Source: Crocinitomicaceae bacterium (lineage in GTDB: Bacteria > Bacteroidota > Bacteroidia > Flavobacteriales_D > Sanyastnellaceae). Taken from it: 41,258 bases of DNA. Numbering within the stretch: the stretch's first letter is position 1; the number at the start of each line of letters is the position of its first letter. This document shows positions 34,371 through 41,258 of the stretch, one piece after another. A program made the translations under genes and the position numbers. Below the pieces are notes generated by a model. That model saw nothing but the letters and a program-made list of their open reading frames with translations. It made no database searches and was not told the origin of the DNA. Location of the stretch: contig NZGF01000073.1 in NCBI GenBank assembly GCA_002690915.1, positions 1 through 41,258 of the forward strand, written 5' to 3'.

Positions 34371-36067
34371 CGGTTGGTTGCTCTGTGGCCGATGGTAGGC
34401 GATTGCTTTTCACCATTGCCATCCTTGGCAGCTTTGATGAAAGCAGTGAACAAGGGGTGGGGAGTTTCAACTGTGCTCGCGTATTCCGGATGGAATTGAG
34501 ATGCTACAAAATACGGATGCTTTGGAATCTCAACAATTTCCACCAGCCCAGAATCCGGGTTCTTTCCTGTTGCTATCATACCCAGTTCTTCAAACCGTTC
34601 GAGGTACGCGTTGTTGAACTCGTACCTGTGACGATGACGTTCTTCAATTACGGTTGACTCAAACGCATCAAAGGCACGACTTCCTGGCTTCAATTCGCAT
34701 GGGTATGCCCCCAGTCGCATAGTTCCCCCCATGTTCTGAATGCTCTTCTGCTCAGCCATTAAATCGATGACGGGGTGGGGTGTGTACTCTTTAATTTCGG
34801 TGGAATGAGCATCTTTCAAGCCGACCACATTGCGTGCAAATTCGATCACTGCGCATTGCATGCCCAGGCAAATCCCGAAGAAAGGAACGCCCATCGTGCG
34901 CGCGTACTGAATGGTTTCGATTTTACCATCAACTCCCCTCGATCCAAACCCAGGAGCAACGATGATGCCATCGAGTCCAGCTAGTTTTTCTTCTGCGCTT
35001 TTGGAGGTGATGGATTCGCTGTGAATCCAGTCCACTTGAACATCGACTTCTTGATGAGCACCAGCGTGAATAAGGGCTTCTGCGATGGATTTATAGCTAT
35101 CCTTTAGCTCGACGTATTTGCCGACCAAGCCAACTTTAATGGTCGTTTTCGGATTTTTGTATTGTGTCAAGAATGTCTTCCACGATTGGAGGTCTGGTGC
35201 TTGACCTTCCGTTGCCATTCCCAATTTTTCGAGAACGACTTGGTCCAGGCGTTCTTCCATCAAAAGAAGCGGCACGTCGTAGATGGTCTCCGCGTCAATG
35301 CTTTGAATCACCGCGTTGGACGCAACGTTGCAGAAACGCGCAACTTTTGTGCGAACCGAATCGGTGAGTTCGTGTTCGGTTCTGCACACCAATATGTCCG
35401 GTTGCACTCCAAATTCGAGCAATTGCTTCACGGAGTGCTGGGTTGGTTTGGTTTTTAGTTCGCCAGCTGCAGCGAGATAGGGAATGAGGGTCAAATGAAC
35501 AACTAAAGTCTCCTCAGGACATTCCCACTTCATTTGGCGAACCGCTTCAATGTAAGGGAGGGATTCGATGTCTCCCACGGTTCCTCCGATTTCCGTAATA
35601 ACGAAATCGTAATTGGACTCGGCACCAAGGATTTGGACGCACCGCTTGATTTCATCCGTGATGTGCGGGATGATTTGAACCGTTTTGCCGAGGTATTCTC
35701 CTCGTCGCTCTTTGTCTATGACGGACTGGTAAATTCGACCTGTCGTAATGTTGTTGGCCTGGGTGGTTTGTACGTTTAAAAAACGTTCGTAATGGCCCAA
35801 GTCCAGGTCAGTTTCTGCACCGTCAATAGTGACGTAGCATTCCCCGTGTTCATATGGGTTCAAGGTGCCGGGATCCACATTGATGTAGGGGTCGAGTTTC
35901 TGAATCGTTACAGAATGTCCGCGCGCTTGAAGCAATTTGGCCAGTGATGCGCTGACAATCCCTTTGCCCAAGCTCGAACTTACGCCACCGGTGACGAAAA
36001 TATAACGGCTGTTGCGCACCGTTTCTGGTGGCGATGGGTTGGAGTCAGAAGGCTTTTTTTGAGGCAT
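34367..36067 (-). CDS. pyrG: CTP synthase
   Basis: Makes CTP from UTP, ATP and glutamine in the cytoplasm. The 566 residues include the synthetase domain with GGVSSSLGKGIVSASL, LDPYINVDPGTLNPYEHGE and DGAETDLDLGHYERF, and the glutaminase domain with GICLGMQCAVIE (nucleophile Cys) and QFHPEY (His–x–Glu). It is about 20–30 residues longer than E. coli PyrG because of a Ser/Pro-rich N-terminal tail (MPQKKPSDSNPSPPE) and a longer C-terminus. The oxyanion region reads APGFGSRG, a variant of the classical GGFGxRG. The ATG at 36067 follows a perfect hairpin by 3 bases. The stop overlaps that of the convergent O-antigen-ligase-like gene. Confidence 0.98.
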   Translation of the reverse strand: MPQKKPSDSNPSPPETVRNSRYIFVTGGVSSSLGKGIVSASLAKLLQARGHSVTIQKLDPYINVDPGTLNPYEHGECYVTIDGAETDLDLGHYERFLNVQTTQANNITTGRIYQSVIDKERRGEYLGKTVQIIPHITDEIKRCVQILGAESNYDFVITEIGGTVGDIESLPYIEAVRQMKWECPEETLVVHLTLIPYLAAAGELKTKPTQHSVKQLLEFGVQPDILVCRTEHELTDSVRTKVARFCNVASNAVIQSIDAETIYDVPLLLMEERLDQVVLEKLGMATEGQAPDLQSWKTFLTQYKNPKTTIKVGLVGKYVELKDSYKSIAEALIHAGAHQEVDVQVDWIHSESITSKSAEEKLAGLDGIIVAPGFGSRGVDGKIETIQYARTMGVPFFGICLGMQCAVIEFARNVVGLKDAHSTEIKEYTPHPVIDLMAEQKSIQNMGGTMRLGAYPCELKPGSRAFDAFESTVIEERHRHRYEFNNAYLERFEELGMIATGKNPDSGLVEIVEIPKHPYFVASQFHPEYASTVETPHPLFTAFIKAAKDGNGEKQSPTIGHRATNR

Positions 36068-36070
36068 GGT

Positions 36071-36099
36071 CCCGTATGAGAATACGGGATATAAAGCTA
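36071..36099 (-). promoter_or_regulatory. pyrG promoter-like box and leader hairpin
   Basis: Minus-strand TAGCTTTA (36099–36092) is one base from TAnnTTTG. Four bases further on begins CCCGTAT-TCTC-ATACGGG (36088–36071), a perfect 7-bp stem with a 4-base loop, then ACC and the pyrG ATG. Transcription would start at or just before the hairpin, so the mRNA would begin with the stem and the ribosome-binding area would be paired. Confidence 0.6.
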
Positions 36100-36163
36100 A
36101 TGAGAAATAACAGGCTTGAAACGGCTGTGAACAACTTTTAGACTCAAGTCACTTTCAGAGCGC

Positions 36164-37255
36164 TTACTTCAAGTTTTGTGTCAGTCGATCGACCAATTTA
36201 AAACCGCTAAACAGTTCCTGTGCAACGATGCGGAACAGGGTGTAAGCAGGGACGGCAAGTACCATACCCAATATGCCCGCTGCGCTTCCCGCAATGCTGA
36301 TAACGATAAAAATCTCCAAGGGATGGGCGTGAACGCGGTTTGCGAAAACCACCGGCTGGGTAAAGAAATTGTCGACCAATTGAGCCGCTGCGAATACGAG
36401 CAAACTGCCTCCGATTATTGCTGGAGAAGTGGCTTCTGGCCCGCTGAGCACTACCAGCATTACGCCCAGAGCAGTGCCCGCAAGTGGGCCAAGGTAGGGG
36501 ACCAAGTTGCACAATCCAGCGAGAAGACCAATGAGGAAGGCATGATTCGCACCGATGAGTTCCAGCCCGGCCGTTACAATGGCGGTGACAATGGAGACCT
36601 GAATGACCAATCCACCGAAATACCGAGTTAACAATTGGCTCGTTCGATCCAGAATGGATTGGACTTTGGGCATTAACTCATCCGGAGTAATGGCTTCGAT
36701 TATGTTGCGAAAAAGAGCTCCATCTTTCAGAAAGAAAAACGCCATGAAGACCACGGAGAAAATTCCGAAAAAGAGACTGCCAATCTGTGCGAGCAGCGCG
36801 CTAATGCGTTCCCCCAATTCTTCGAATTTCAAGGAAGATTCGAGCTGTTCGAGGACGAATTGACTATTGCTTCTGTTGTCGCCGCTAAAGTTGATGGCTC
36901 CGAAGTGGTCATCAAGCCATGCAGTGCTCTGACCCGTGGCTGTTGCGAGTTGATCAAAATTCAGCTTTTGGACCGCTTCAACCTGCTCATTGACCAGGGG
37001 GGCGAATAGCTGAATGATACCAAGCGCACTGACGAAAAGAAGGAGCATGCTTACTGCTGCCCCCACCGAAGTGGGGAAGGAGCGTCCTTTGATTTTGATT
37101 TTGCTCAGCAGCAGTACGACTGGCCTGCCGATAAAACTGATGGCAACTGAGAGCAGCAGCAATCCCACGAGGCTTTTGAACTTCCAAAGTCCGATGGCGA
37201 GCAGAATGAAGCCTAGGATGCCAACGAGATTGCGGAGTGTGGGTCTGGGGAGCAT
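36164..37255 (-). CDS. AI-2E family (PerM-like) membrane permease
   Basis: A multi-pass inner-membrane protein of 363 residues. Hydrophobic helices dominate and the family segment 'LLTRYFGGLVIQVSIVTAIVTAGLELIGANHAFLIGLLAGLCNLVPYLGP' is recognised by its G-L-L-x-x-x-x-N-L-x-P-Y-x-G-P core; 'FIVISIAGSAAGILGMVLAVPAYTLFRIV' closes the domain. Family members export quorum signals or exchange cations; the substrate here is unknown. The ATG at 37255 is preferred over 37300 because a TATCTTTG box lies between the two, 18 bases upstream. It lies upstream of pyrG on the same strand. Confidence 0.88.
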   Translation of the reverse strand: MLPRPTLRNLVGILGFILLAIGLWKFKSLVGLLLLSVAISFIGRPVVLLLSKIKIKGRSFPTSVGAAVSMLLLFVSALGIIQLFAPLVNEQVEAVQKLNFDQLATATGQSTAWLDDHFGAINFSGDNRSNSQFVLEQLESSLKFEELGERISALLAQIGSLFFGIFSVVFMAFFFLKDGALFRNIIEAITPDELMPKVQSILDRTSQLLTRYFGGLVIQVSIVTAIVTAGLELIGANHAFLIGLLAGLCNLVPYLGPLAGTALGVMLVVLSGPEATSPAIIGGSLLVFAAAQLVDNFFTQPVVFANRVHAHPLEIFIVISIAGSAAGILGMVLAVPAYTLFRIVAQELFSGFKLVDRLTQNLK

Positions 37256-37273
37256 GTGAACGCTATTGCGTAC

Positions 37274-37281
37274 CAAAGATA
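37274..37281 (-). promoter_or_regulatory. -7 box of the AI-2E-family gene
   Basis: TATCTTTG on the minus strand, an exact TAnnTTTG match, 18 bases before the ATG at 37255. It lies inside the longer open frame and so argues against the start at 37300. Confidence 0.5.
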
Positions 37282-37308
37282 CACAATTAATAAGCCTCAT
37301 TGTTTTGG

Positions 37309-37328
37309 TTTTTAGCTCAGGCTAAAAA
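37309..37328. promoter_or_regulatory. Inverted repeat, candidate DtxR/MntR-type operator
   Basis: TTTTTAGC-TCAG-GCTAAAAA, perfect 8-base arms with a 4-base spacer. It is 8 bases before the TACCTTTG promoter box of the adjacent dtxR-like gene and in the divergent region shared with the AI-2E-family gene. DtxR/IdeR/MntR operators are typically A/T-rich palindromes with TTAGG/CCTAA-like cores, and the TTTAGC/GCTAAA core fits loosely. Autoregulation by the encoded regulator is the simplest reading. Confidence 0.5.
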
Positions 37329-37335
37329 TTTTATT

Positions 37336-37343
37336 TACCTTTG
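37336..37343 (+). promoter_or_regulatory. -7 box of the dtxR-like gene
   Basis: TACCTTTG, an exact TAnnTTTG match, 4 bases before the ATG at 37348. The spacing predicts a leaderless mRNA. Confidence 0.55.
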
Positions 37344-37347
37344 TTAA

Positions 37348-38016
37348 ATGCGATTGTCATCCAGTCAAGAGAATTACCTGAAGGCCATTTACAAGTTGGA
37401 GGTCGGAGATGGGATTGCGACGAACCAGTCGCTCGCGGCATTGGTAGAGGCCACGCCAGCTTCAGTGACGAACATGCTTCGCAAACTCACGGAAGCGGGG
37501 TGGGTGGAATACCAGGCCTACCAAGGGGCAACGCTAACACCATCTGGCCGCAACGAAGCAGTGACACTGGTTCGAAAGCACCGGCTTTGGGAAGTGTTCT
37601 TGGTGGAAAAGCTTCATTACGATTGGGACGCTGTGCACTCCCTTGCGGAGGAGCTCGAACACATTGGTGGGGAAGAGCTCATCAATCGATTGGATGCATT
37701 CCTTGAACATCCTGCGTACGACCCCCACGGTGACCCCATCCCCAACGCCAAGGGTGTGGTTCGGATAAGACAGCACGCCATTGCGGCGAGCGAGGCTGTA
37801 GTGGGAGATAGGTTTGTTGTTTGCGGTGTGAAAGACAGTTCGAGTCTGTTCCTACGCCACTTGGACAAACTGAGTATTTGCCTCGGTAAAGCATACACAT
37901 TGATTGATCTGCTTGAATTCGATCAAAGCGCAGTTTGGACTGAGAAAGATTCAGCGCTTACAAGTGTTTCCAATGAAGTGGCCAAGAACGTTTTGATTCA
38001 ATTGACCGATGAATGA
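37348..38016 (+). CDS. Metal-dependent transcriptional regulator, DtxR/MntR family
   Basis: A homodimeric repressor of 222 residues that senses Mn(II) or Fe(II). The N-terminal winged helix spans residues 1–65 (SSSQENYLKAIYKLE ... TPASVTNMLRKLTEAGWVEYQAY). The dimer and metal-binding domain has KHRLWEVFLVEKLHYDWDAVHSLAEELEH; His78 and the Glu101-x-x-Glu104-His105 pattern line up with MntR ligands His77 and Glu99-x-x-Glu102-His103. The C-terminal 70 residues match the SH3-like FeoA domain. The neighbouring ZIP transporter and the inverted repeat upstream point to control of metal uptake. The gene's last 8 bases overlap the ZIP start. Confidence 0.93.
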   Translation: MRLSSSQENYLKAIYKLEVGDGIATNQSLAALVEATPASVTNMLRKLTEAGWVEYQAYQGATLTPSGRNEAVTLVRKHRLWEVFLVEKLHYDWDAVHSLAEELEHIGGEELINRLDAFLEHPAYDPHGDPIPNAKGVVRIRQHAIAASEAVVGDRFVVCGVKDSSSLFLRHLDKLSICLGKAYTLIDLLEFDQSAVWTEKDSALTSVSNEVAKNVLIQLTDE

Positions 38017-38830
38017 TTTAATGGGATGGATGAGCTCAATGGGAGCCGTCGAAGCAGCACTAATTGCCACCCTTTTCACATGGATGATGACCGCTTTGGG
38101 TGCCTCACTTGTTCTCGCGTTCAGTGACATGCACCGGAAGTGGTTTGACAGCATGTTGGGCTTTACCGGAGGTGTTATGGTGGCCGCTAGTTTCTGGTCT
38201 TTGCTTTCACCGGCTATTGAGATGTCTCCCGGTGATGGATTTACCAAAGTATGGCCGAGCGCTTGCGGTTTTGGTTTGGGTGCGCTTTTCATTTATGCAT
38301 TGGATCGTTTAACGCCCCATTTGCATATCAACTTCAACAAAGACGAGGCAGAAGGTCCGCAAACGGACTGGCATCGATCGACACTTTTGGTCTTGGCCAT
38401 CACCTTGCACAATATCCCGGAGGGATTGGCGGTAGGTGTTTTGTTTGGCGGAGCTGCATTGGGCTTAGATGGTGCTTCAGTTGGTGGAGCCGTTGCTTTG
38501 GCTTTGGGGATTGGTATCCAAAATTTTCCTGAAGGCTTTGCCGTCAGTATGCCTCTGCGCCGTCAAGGAGTGAGCGCAGCGCGATCACTGTGGTTTGGTC
38601 AATTGTCCGCTGTTGTGGAGCCAATTGCAGCTGTGATTGGAGCGGTTGCGGTGCTTCAGATGCAGGTCATCTTGCCGTATGCACTCGCTTTTGCCGCCGG
38701 GGCGATGATTTATGTGGTTGTGGAGGAGGTTATTCCGGAAACACAACGCGATAAATACACGGACTTTGCCACATTGGGATTCATTGGTGGGTTTCTGGTG
38801 ATGATGGCCCTCGACGTGGGCCTCGGGTAG
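38009..38830 (+). CDS. ZIP family divalent metal transporter
   Basis: An inner-membrane importer of zinc, iron or manganese, 273 residues with about eight hydrophobic helices. The two conserved pore helices carry the family signatures TLHNIPEGLAVG and GIQNFPEGFAVS, whose His, Asn, Pro, Glu and Gly residues bind metal, and a later helix has VVEEVIPE. The start ATG overlaps the regulator's stop by 8 bases, so the two genes are cotranscribed and translationally coupled. The metal cannot be told from sequence; a DtxR/MntR-type regulator suggests Mn or Fe rather than Zn. Confidence 0.93.
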   Translation: MNDLMGWMSSMGAVEAALIATLFTWMMTALGASLVLAFSDMHRKWFDSMLGFTGGVMVAASFWSLLSPAIEMSPGDGFTKVWPSACGFGLGALFIYALDRLTPHLHINFNKDEAEGPQTDWHRSTLLVLAITLHNIPEGLAVGVLFGGAALGLDGASVGGAVALALGIGIQNFPEGFAVSMPLRRQGVSAARSLWFGQLSAVVEPIAAVIGAVAVLQMQVILPYALAFAAGAMIYVVVEEVIPETQRDKYTDFATLGFIGGFLVMMALDVGLG

Positions 38831-38841
38831 ACGGGCTGCAA

Positions 38842-40191
38842 TCACCAGGACCACTCAGCGTTTCCAAACCAGCCGGAGCTCATGAGCAGCAGGGTTCGGT
38901 TCTGAGGAGCCAAACACTGAACGTAATCGTGCAACTCGGAGGCGCTTGTGAAGATTTTTAAGGAATCGGGATGGCCAAAGGCCTCGCGAACAAACGAAGG
39001 TTCCAGTGCCGGCATGCCCTTGTGTTCGAGGACGTTGGGATCGTAGAAGACAACGGCCTCGTCTGCGCCATCGAGAGTATTGGCGTAAGTGGGGAGGAAT
39101 GCCTTGTTGAGGCTTGAAAACGTGTGCAATTCCAGCACGGCAGTGACTGTTCGGTTAGGATAAGAGGCCTTAACCCCGTCGACGGTCGCACGCACTTTGG
39201 ATGGAGCGTGGGCGAAATCCCGAAATACGGTGAACCCGGGGGCATCGTGTATGGTTTCCAGTCGGCGCGCTGCCCCCTCGAACGTCGCGATGCTGTGGTC
39301 GAAGTCGTCATGTGCTATGCCCATTGCGTGCGCCAGAGCCCTAGCTCCTGCCAAATTTTGGACGTTGTGGGTCCCCACCAATTGGGTGGTTAATTGGCTG
39401 CCGTCTTCGAATGAAACACGCATGGCACCCGTCGCGTCGGGTTCGCAATTAGGGGTTCGGTAGGGGATGAACTCGAGGTCGTCGCGTTCACATCGAGCGA
39501 TGACTTGCTGCAATTTCGGGTCTTCCTCGCACCACACCACCTTGGCATTCGATTCAAGCGTGCGCAAGTACTGGTCGAATTGAAGGGTATAATTCTCCTC
39601 ATTTGGGAATACGTTAATGTGGTCCCATGCAATTCCGGTGAGGAGGGTGTAGTGCGCACCGTACCAAAAGAATTTGGGCCGGCGGTCAATGGGTGAACTC
39701 AGGTATTCATCGCCTTCCAAAACACACCACAGGTGGGATGGGTCGATTTCGACCATGCGGTCAAAGCCGTCCAATTGTGCGCCGACCATAAAGTTCGTTT
39801 GGATGCGCTGGTCACGCATGGTATGCAAAAGCATGGAGGTGATGGTGGTTTTGCCATGCGAACCGCCGATAACCACGCGCGTTGCGTCGGCATTGCATGC
39901 CCGCAGAAATTCTGGATACGATTGGATGTTCAGTCCGAGTAACTGAGCCCTGTGAAGTTCGGGATTGTCTTGACGGGCGTGCATGCCCAAAACAACAACG
40001 TCAATCGAATCGTCCAATCGATCGGGATGCCAACCGTCTGTCGCTGGCAAAAGGCCCGCTGCTCGCAGCCTGCCGCGTGATGGTTCGAAAATTTGATCAT
40101 CCGACCCCGTTACTTCGTGTCCTGCTGCCTGAACCGCTAGCGCAATGTTGTGCATGGCGCTTCCTCCGATGGCTATGAAATGTACCCGCAT
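38842..40191 (-). CDS. mpl: UDP-MurNAc:tripeptide ligase Mpl (peptidoglycan recycling)
   Basis: Joins UDP-N-acetylmuramate to recycled L-Ala–D-Glu–meso-DAP tripeptide in the cytoplasm. The 449-residue protein has the MurC-like opening (MRVHFIAIGGSAMHNIALA), ATP loop GGSHGKTT at 109–116, LVGTHNVQNLAGA and the late FAHAPSKVRATVDGV, whose HAP-S-K-V form is typical of Mpl rather than MurC. A MurC function is the main alternative but MurC usually has HHP at that site. It is convergent with the ZIP gene, 11 bases apart, and divergent from the EI24-like gene. A weak box, CATCTTCG, lies 3 bases before the ATG (40202–40195). Confidence 0.9.
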   Translation of the reverse strand: MRVHFIAIGGSAMHNIALAVQAAGHEVTGSDDQIFEPSRGRLRAAGLLPATDGWHPDRLDDSIDVVVLGMHARQDNPELHRAQLLGLNIQSYPEFLRACNADATRVVIGGSHGKTTITSMLLHTMRDQRIQTNFMVGAQLDGFDRMVEIDPSHLWCVLEGDEYLSSPIDRRPKFFWYGAHYTLLTGIAWDHINVFPNEENYTLQFDQYLRTLESNAKVVWCEEDPKLQQVIARCERDDLEFIPYRTPNCEPDATGAMRVSFEDGSQLTTQLVGTHNVQNLAGARALAHAMGIAHDDFDHSIATFEGAARRLETIHDAPGFTVFRDFAHAPSKVRATVDGVKASYPNRTVTAVLELHTFSSLNKAFLPTYANTLDGADEAVVFYDPNVLEHKGMPALEPSFVREAFGHPDSLKIFTSASELHDYVQCLAPQNRTLLLMSSGWFGNAEWSW

Positions 40192-40258
40192 GCTCGAAGA
40201 TGCAACGGGTCAACCTGTCCTATGCATGCTCTGAGATTACATTCCAACATGGCATCCT

Positions 40259-40266
40259 TAATTTCG
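40259..40266 (+). promoter_or_regulatory. Candidate -7 box of the EI24-like gene
   Basis: TAATTTCG, identical to the box before the Gfo/Idh gene, 5 bases before the ATG at 40272. It lies inside the longer open frame (from 40200) and supports the shorter start. Confidence 0.5.
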
Positions 40267-40271
40267 AACCT

Positions 40272-41099
40272 ATGAAAACGCAATCTTTCGCGAGGCAATT
40301 CTATTTGGCCTTGGTGGCTTACCGGCGAGCATTTTCATTTGTGAAGGAGGAGGGGTTGAGGCATTGGTACCTCATCATTACCGCCGGTGCCTTCTTCTGT
40401 ATGTGGTTTGTCCGTCTTGTGTTGGGTGCAGGTGCGGGTTGGATTGAAACCGAGATGTTGACGCCTTTTCGTGACAATGCAAGTGCAGCAACTGAATCTT
40501 GGGGATGGGTAGGTTGGGATTGGGTCGCCGGTGGCCTTGAGCGCGTTGTAGAGTGGCTGGTTTTTGTTTTTGGGCTTTGGATTCAATTCAAAGTGACCAA
40601 ATTCATTGTGCTTATCGTGCTCAGCCCGTTGTACGCCATTTTTGCAGAATTGATTGCCCGTCGGATTCGAGGGAGTGCAATGTCTGATGGTGGTGAGCGG
40701 GGTTGGCAGTGGTCCCTTTGGAGAGGCTTGAGGTCGGCTTTGCTGTTGGTTGGATTGGAAGTGGGAGTAGGTGTGGTTCTGAGCGTGATTTTTCTTTTCA
40801 TTCCTCTGGTCATTCCTGCAATCGGAGTGGTCACATGGTGGCTGTTCCCCTTTATTTCAGGTGCCGTAAGTATTGGTTTTTATGGAGCAGCTGTTCTCGA
40901 CTATGCATGGGAACAAACAGGTTACGATGCACGCCAATCACTCCATGCCACTTCGTCGGTTCTCGGGGCGGCCATGGCATTGGGACTGCCGTTTTATGTG
41001 TTAATGGCTTTGCCATTTGCGGGTTGGCTAGCGGGTCCATTGTTTGGCGGTATGATCTGTGTAGTCGCAGCTTTGACATGGAACCAGCACGATGTGTGA
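40272..41099 (+). CDS. EI24/CysZ-like integral membrane protein
   Basis: A 275-residue membrane protein with about five hydrophobic stretches. The segment 'KFIVLIVLSPLYAIFAELIARRIRG' resembles the EI24 domain shared by bacterial CysZ sulfate transporters and eukaryotic EI24. It begins MKTQSFARQFYLALVAYRRAFSFV, with the start chosen from the TAATTTCG box 5 bases upstream. Assignment to the EI24 family is likely; a CysZ sulfate-uptake role is not supported by neighbours, which contain no cysteine biosynthesis gene. Confidence 0.8.
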   Translation: MKTQSFARQFYLALVAYRRAFSFVKEEGLRHWYLIITAGAFFCMWFVRLVLGAGAGWIETEMLTPFRDNASAATESWGWVGWDWVAGGLERVVEWLVFVFGLWIQFKVTKFIVLIVLSPLYAIFAELIARRIRGSAMSDGGERGWQWSLWRGLRSALLLVGLEVGVGVVLSVIFLFIPLVIPAIGVVTWWLFPFISGAVSIGFYGAAVLDYAWEQTGYDARQSLHATSSVLGAAMALGLPFYVLMALPFAGWLAGPLFGGMICVVAALTWNQHDV

Positions 41100-41258
41100 T
41101 GTAGGTCGACGTATCGAAAGCATTGTACAATGGTCGACGTCTCCTTAACCCACGGGCCAGGAGCGGATGAACCGAACCTTGATTCAAAGTTATTTCAGTT
41201 GAAGGATGAGGAGTAAGCTGGAGTTGATTTGAGATTTCCATTGCTCCGTTTCGTGAGA
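41100..41258. other. Non-coding right edge with a 9-base direct repeat
   Basis: No gene is recognised in the last 159 bases. GGTCGACGT occurs at 41104–41112 and 41132–41140, 28 bases apart start to start; each copy contains the palindrome GTCGAC. They may be binding sites for a gene beyond the edge. Confidence 0.4.

Noticed and set aside
40852-41241. A 129-codon minus-strand open frame reaching the right edge
   Set aside because: Most of it is antisense to the EI24-like gene and its composition (many Pro, His, Arg) is that of a shadow frame.
1-41258. A defence island, prophage, integron or CRISPR locus
   Set aside because: I looked for integrase, transposase, toxin–antitoxin, restriction and nuclease motifs and regularly spaced repeats and saw none; composition and codon use look even across the window.

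Overview
The window looks like a chromosomal segment from a member of the Bacteroidota, probably Flavobacteriales or a close relative, with a G+C content of roughly 50%. The signs are: a DUF4835/PorD-like protein in a recN–DUF4835–coaBC–rpoZ–bamD cluster; an omega-like RNA polymerase subunit of the Bacteroidota type; a TonB receptor with a carboxypeptidase-regulatory-like N-terminus; a left-edge secreted protein like known type IX secretion cargo; and -7 promoter boxes resembling TAnnTTTG. I cannot name the genus. I see no rRNA, tRNA, CRISPR array, insertion sequence or phage gene. Most of the window is ordinary core genome in good reading frame.

Layout. 1–4.8 kb (minus strand): the start of a secreted protein running off the left edge, then an MMPL/RND exporter, a glycosylasparaginase and a UbiA prenyltransferase as one operon. 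4.8–7.6 kb (minus): dnaK with a good terminator, then a BtuF-like metal or cobalamin receptor. 7.64–8.12 kb: a gap with no recognisable gene. 8.1–10.3 kb (plus): a Gfo/Idh/MocA oxidoreductase and a GT4 glycosyltransferase. 10.3–11.1 kb (minus): a secreted TPR-like protein. 11.1–15.9 kb (plus): an Lhr-type helicase and a TonB-dependent receptor. 15.9–21.0 kb (minus): bamD, rpoZ, coaBC, DUF4835/PorD and recN, tightly packed. 21.1–25.0 kb (plus): an alpha-oxoamine synthase of the sphingolipid/sulfonolipid type, truA and an MsbA-like ABC exporter. 25.0–29.1 kb: paaABCD plus a small Arg-rich hypothetical on the minus strand, with paaE divergent; together they encode phenylacetyl-CoA epoxidase and its reductase. 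29.1–34.4 kb: an ABC-F protein (minus), then a GNAT–DinB fusion, a GT2 and an O-antigen-ligase-like protein (plus). 34.4–37.3 kb (minus): an AI-2E-type permease and pyrG. 37.3–38.8 kb (plus): a DtxR/MntR regulator and a ZIP metal transporter. 38.8–41.1 kb: mpl (minus) and an EI24/CysZ-like membrane protein (plus).

The most interesting signals are in the short gaps. Many first genes have a TAnnTTYG-like box only 3–7 bases before the start codon, which predicts leaderless or nearly leaderless mRNAs and resolves several start codons. pyrG has a perfect 7-bp hairpin three bases before its ATG and right after a promoter-like box, recalling CTP-sensitive start-site control of enterobacterial pyrC. 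The dtxR-like and paa promoters each overlap or adjoin a perfect inverted repeat that could be an operator. I found no wholly new multi-gene system that I could defend.
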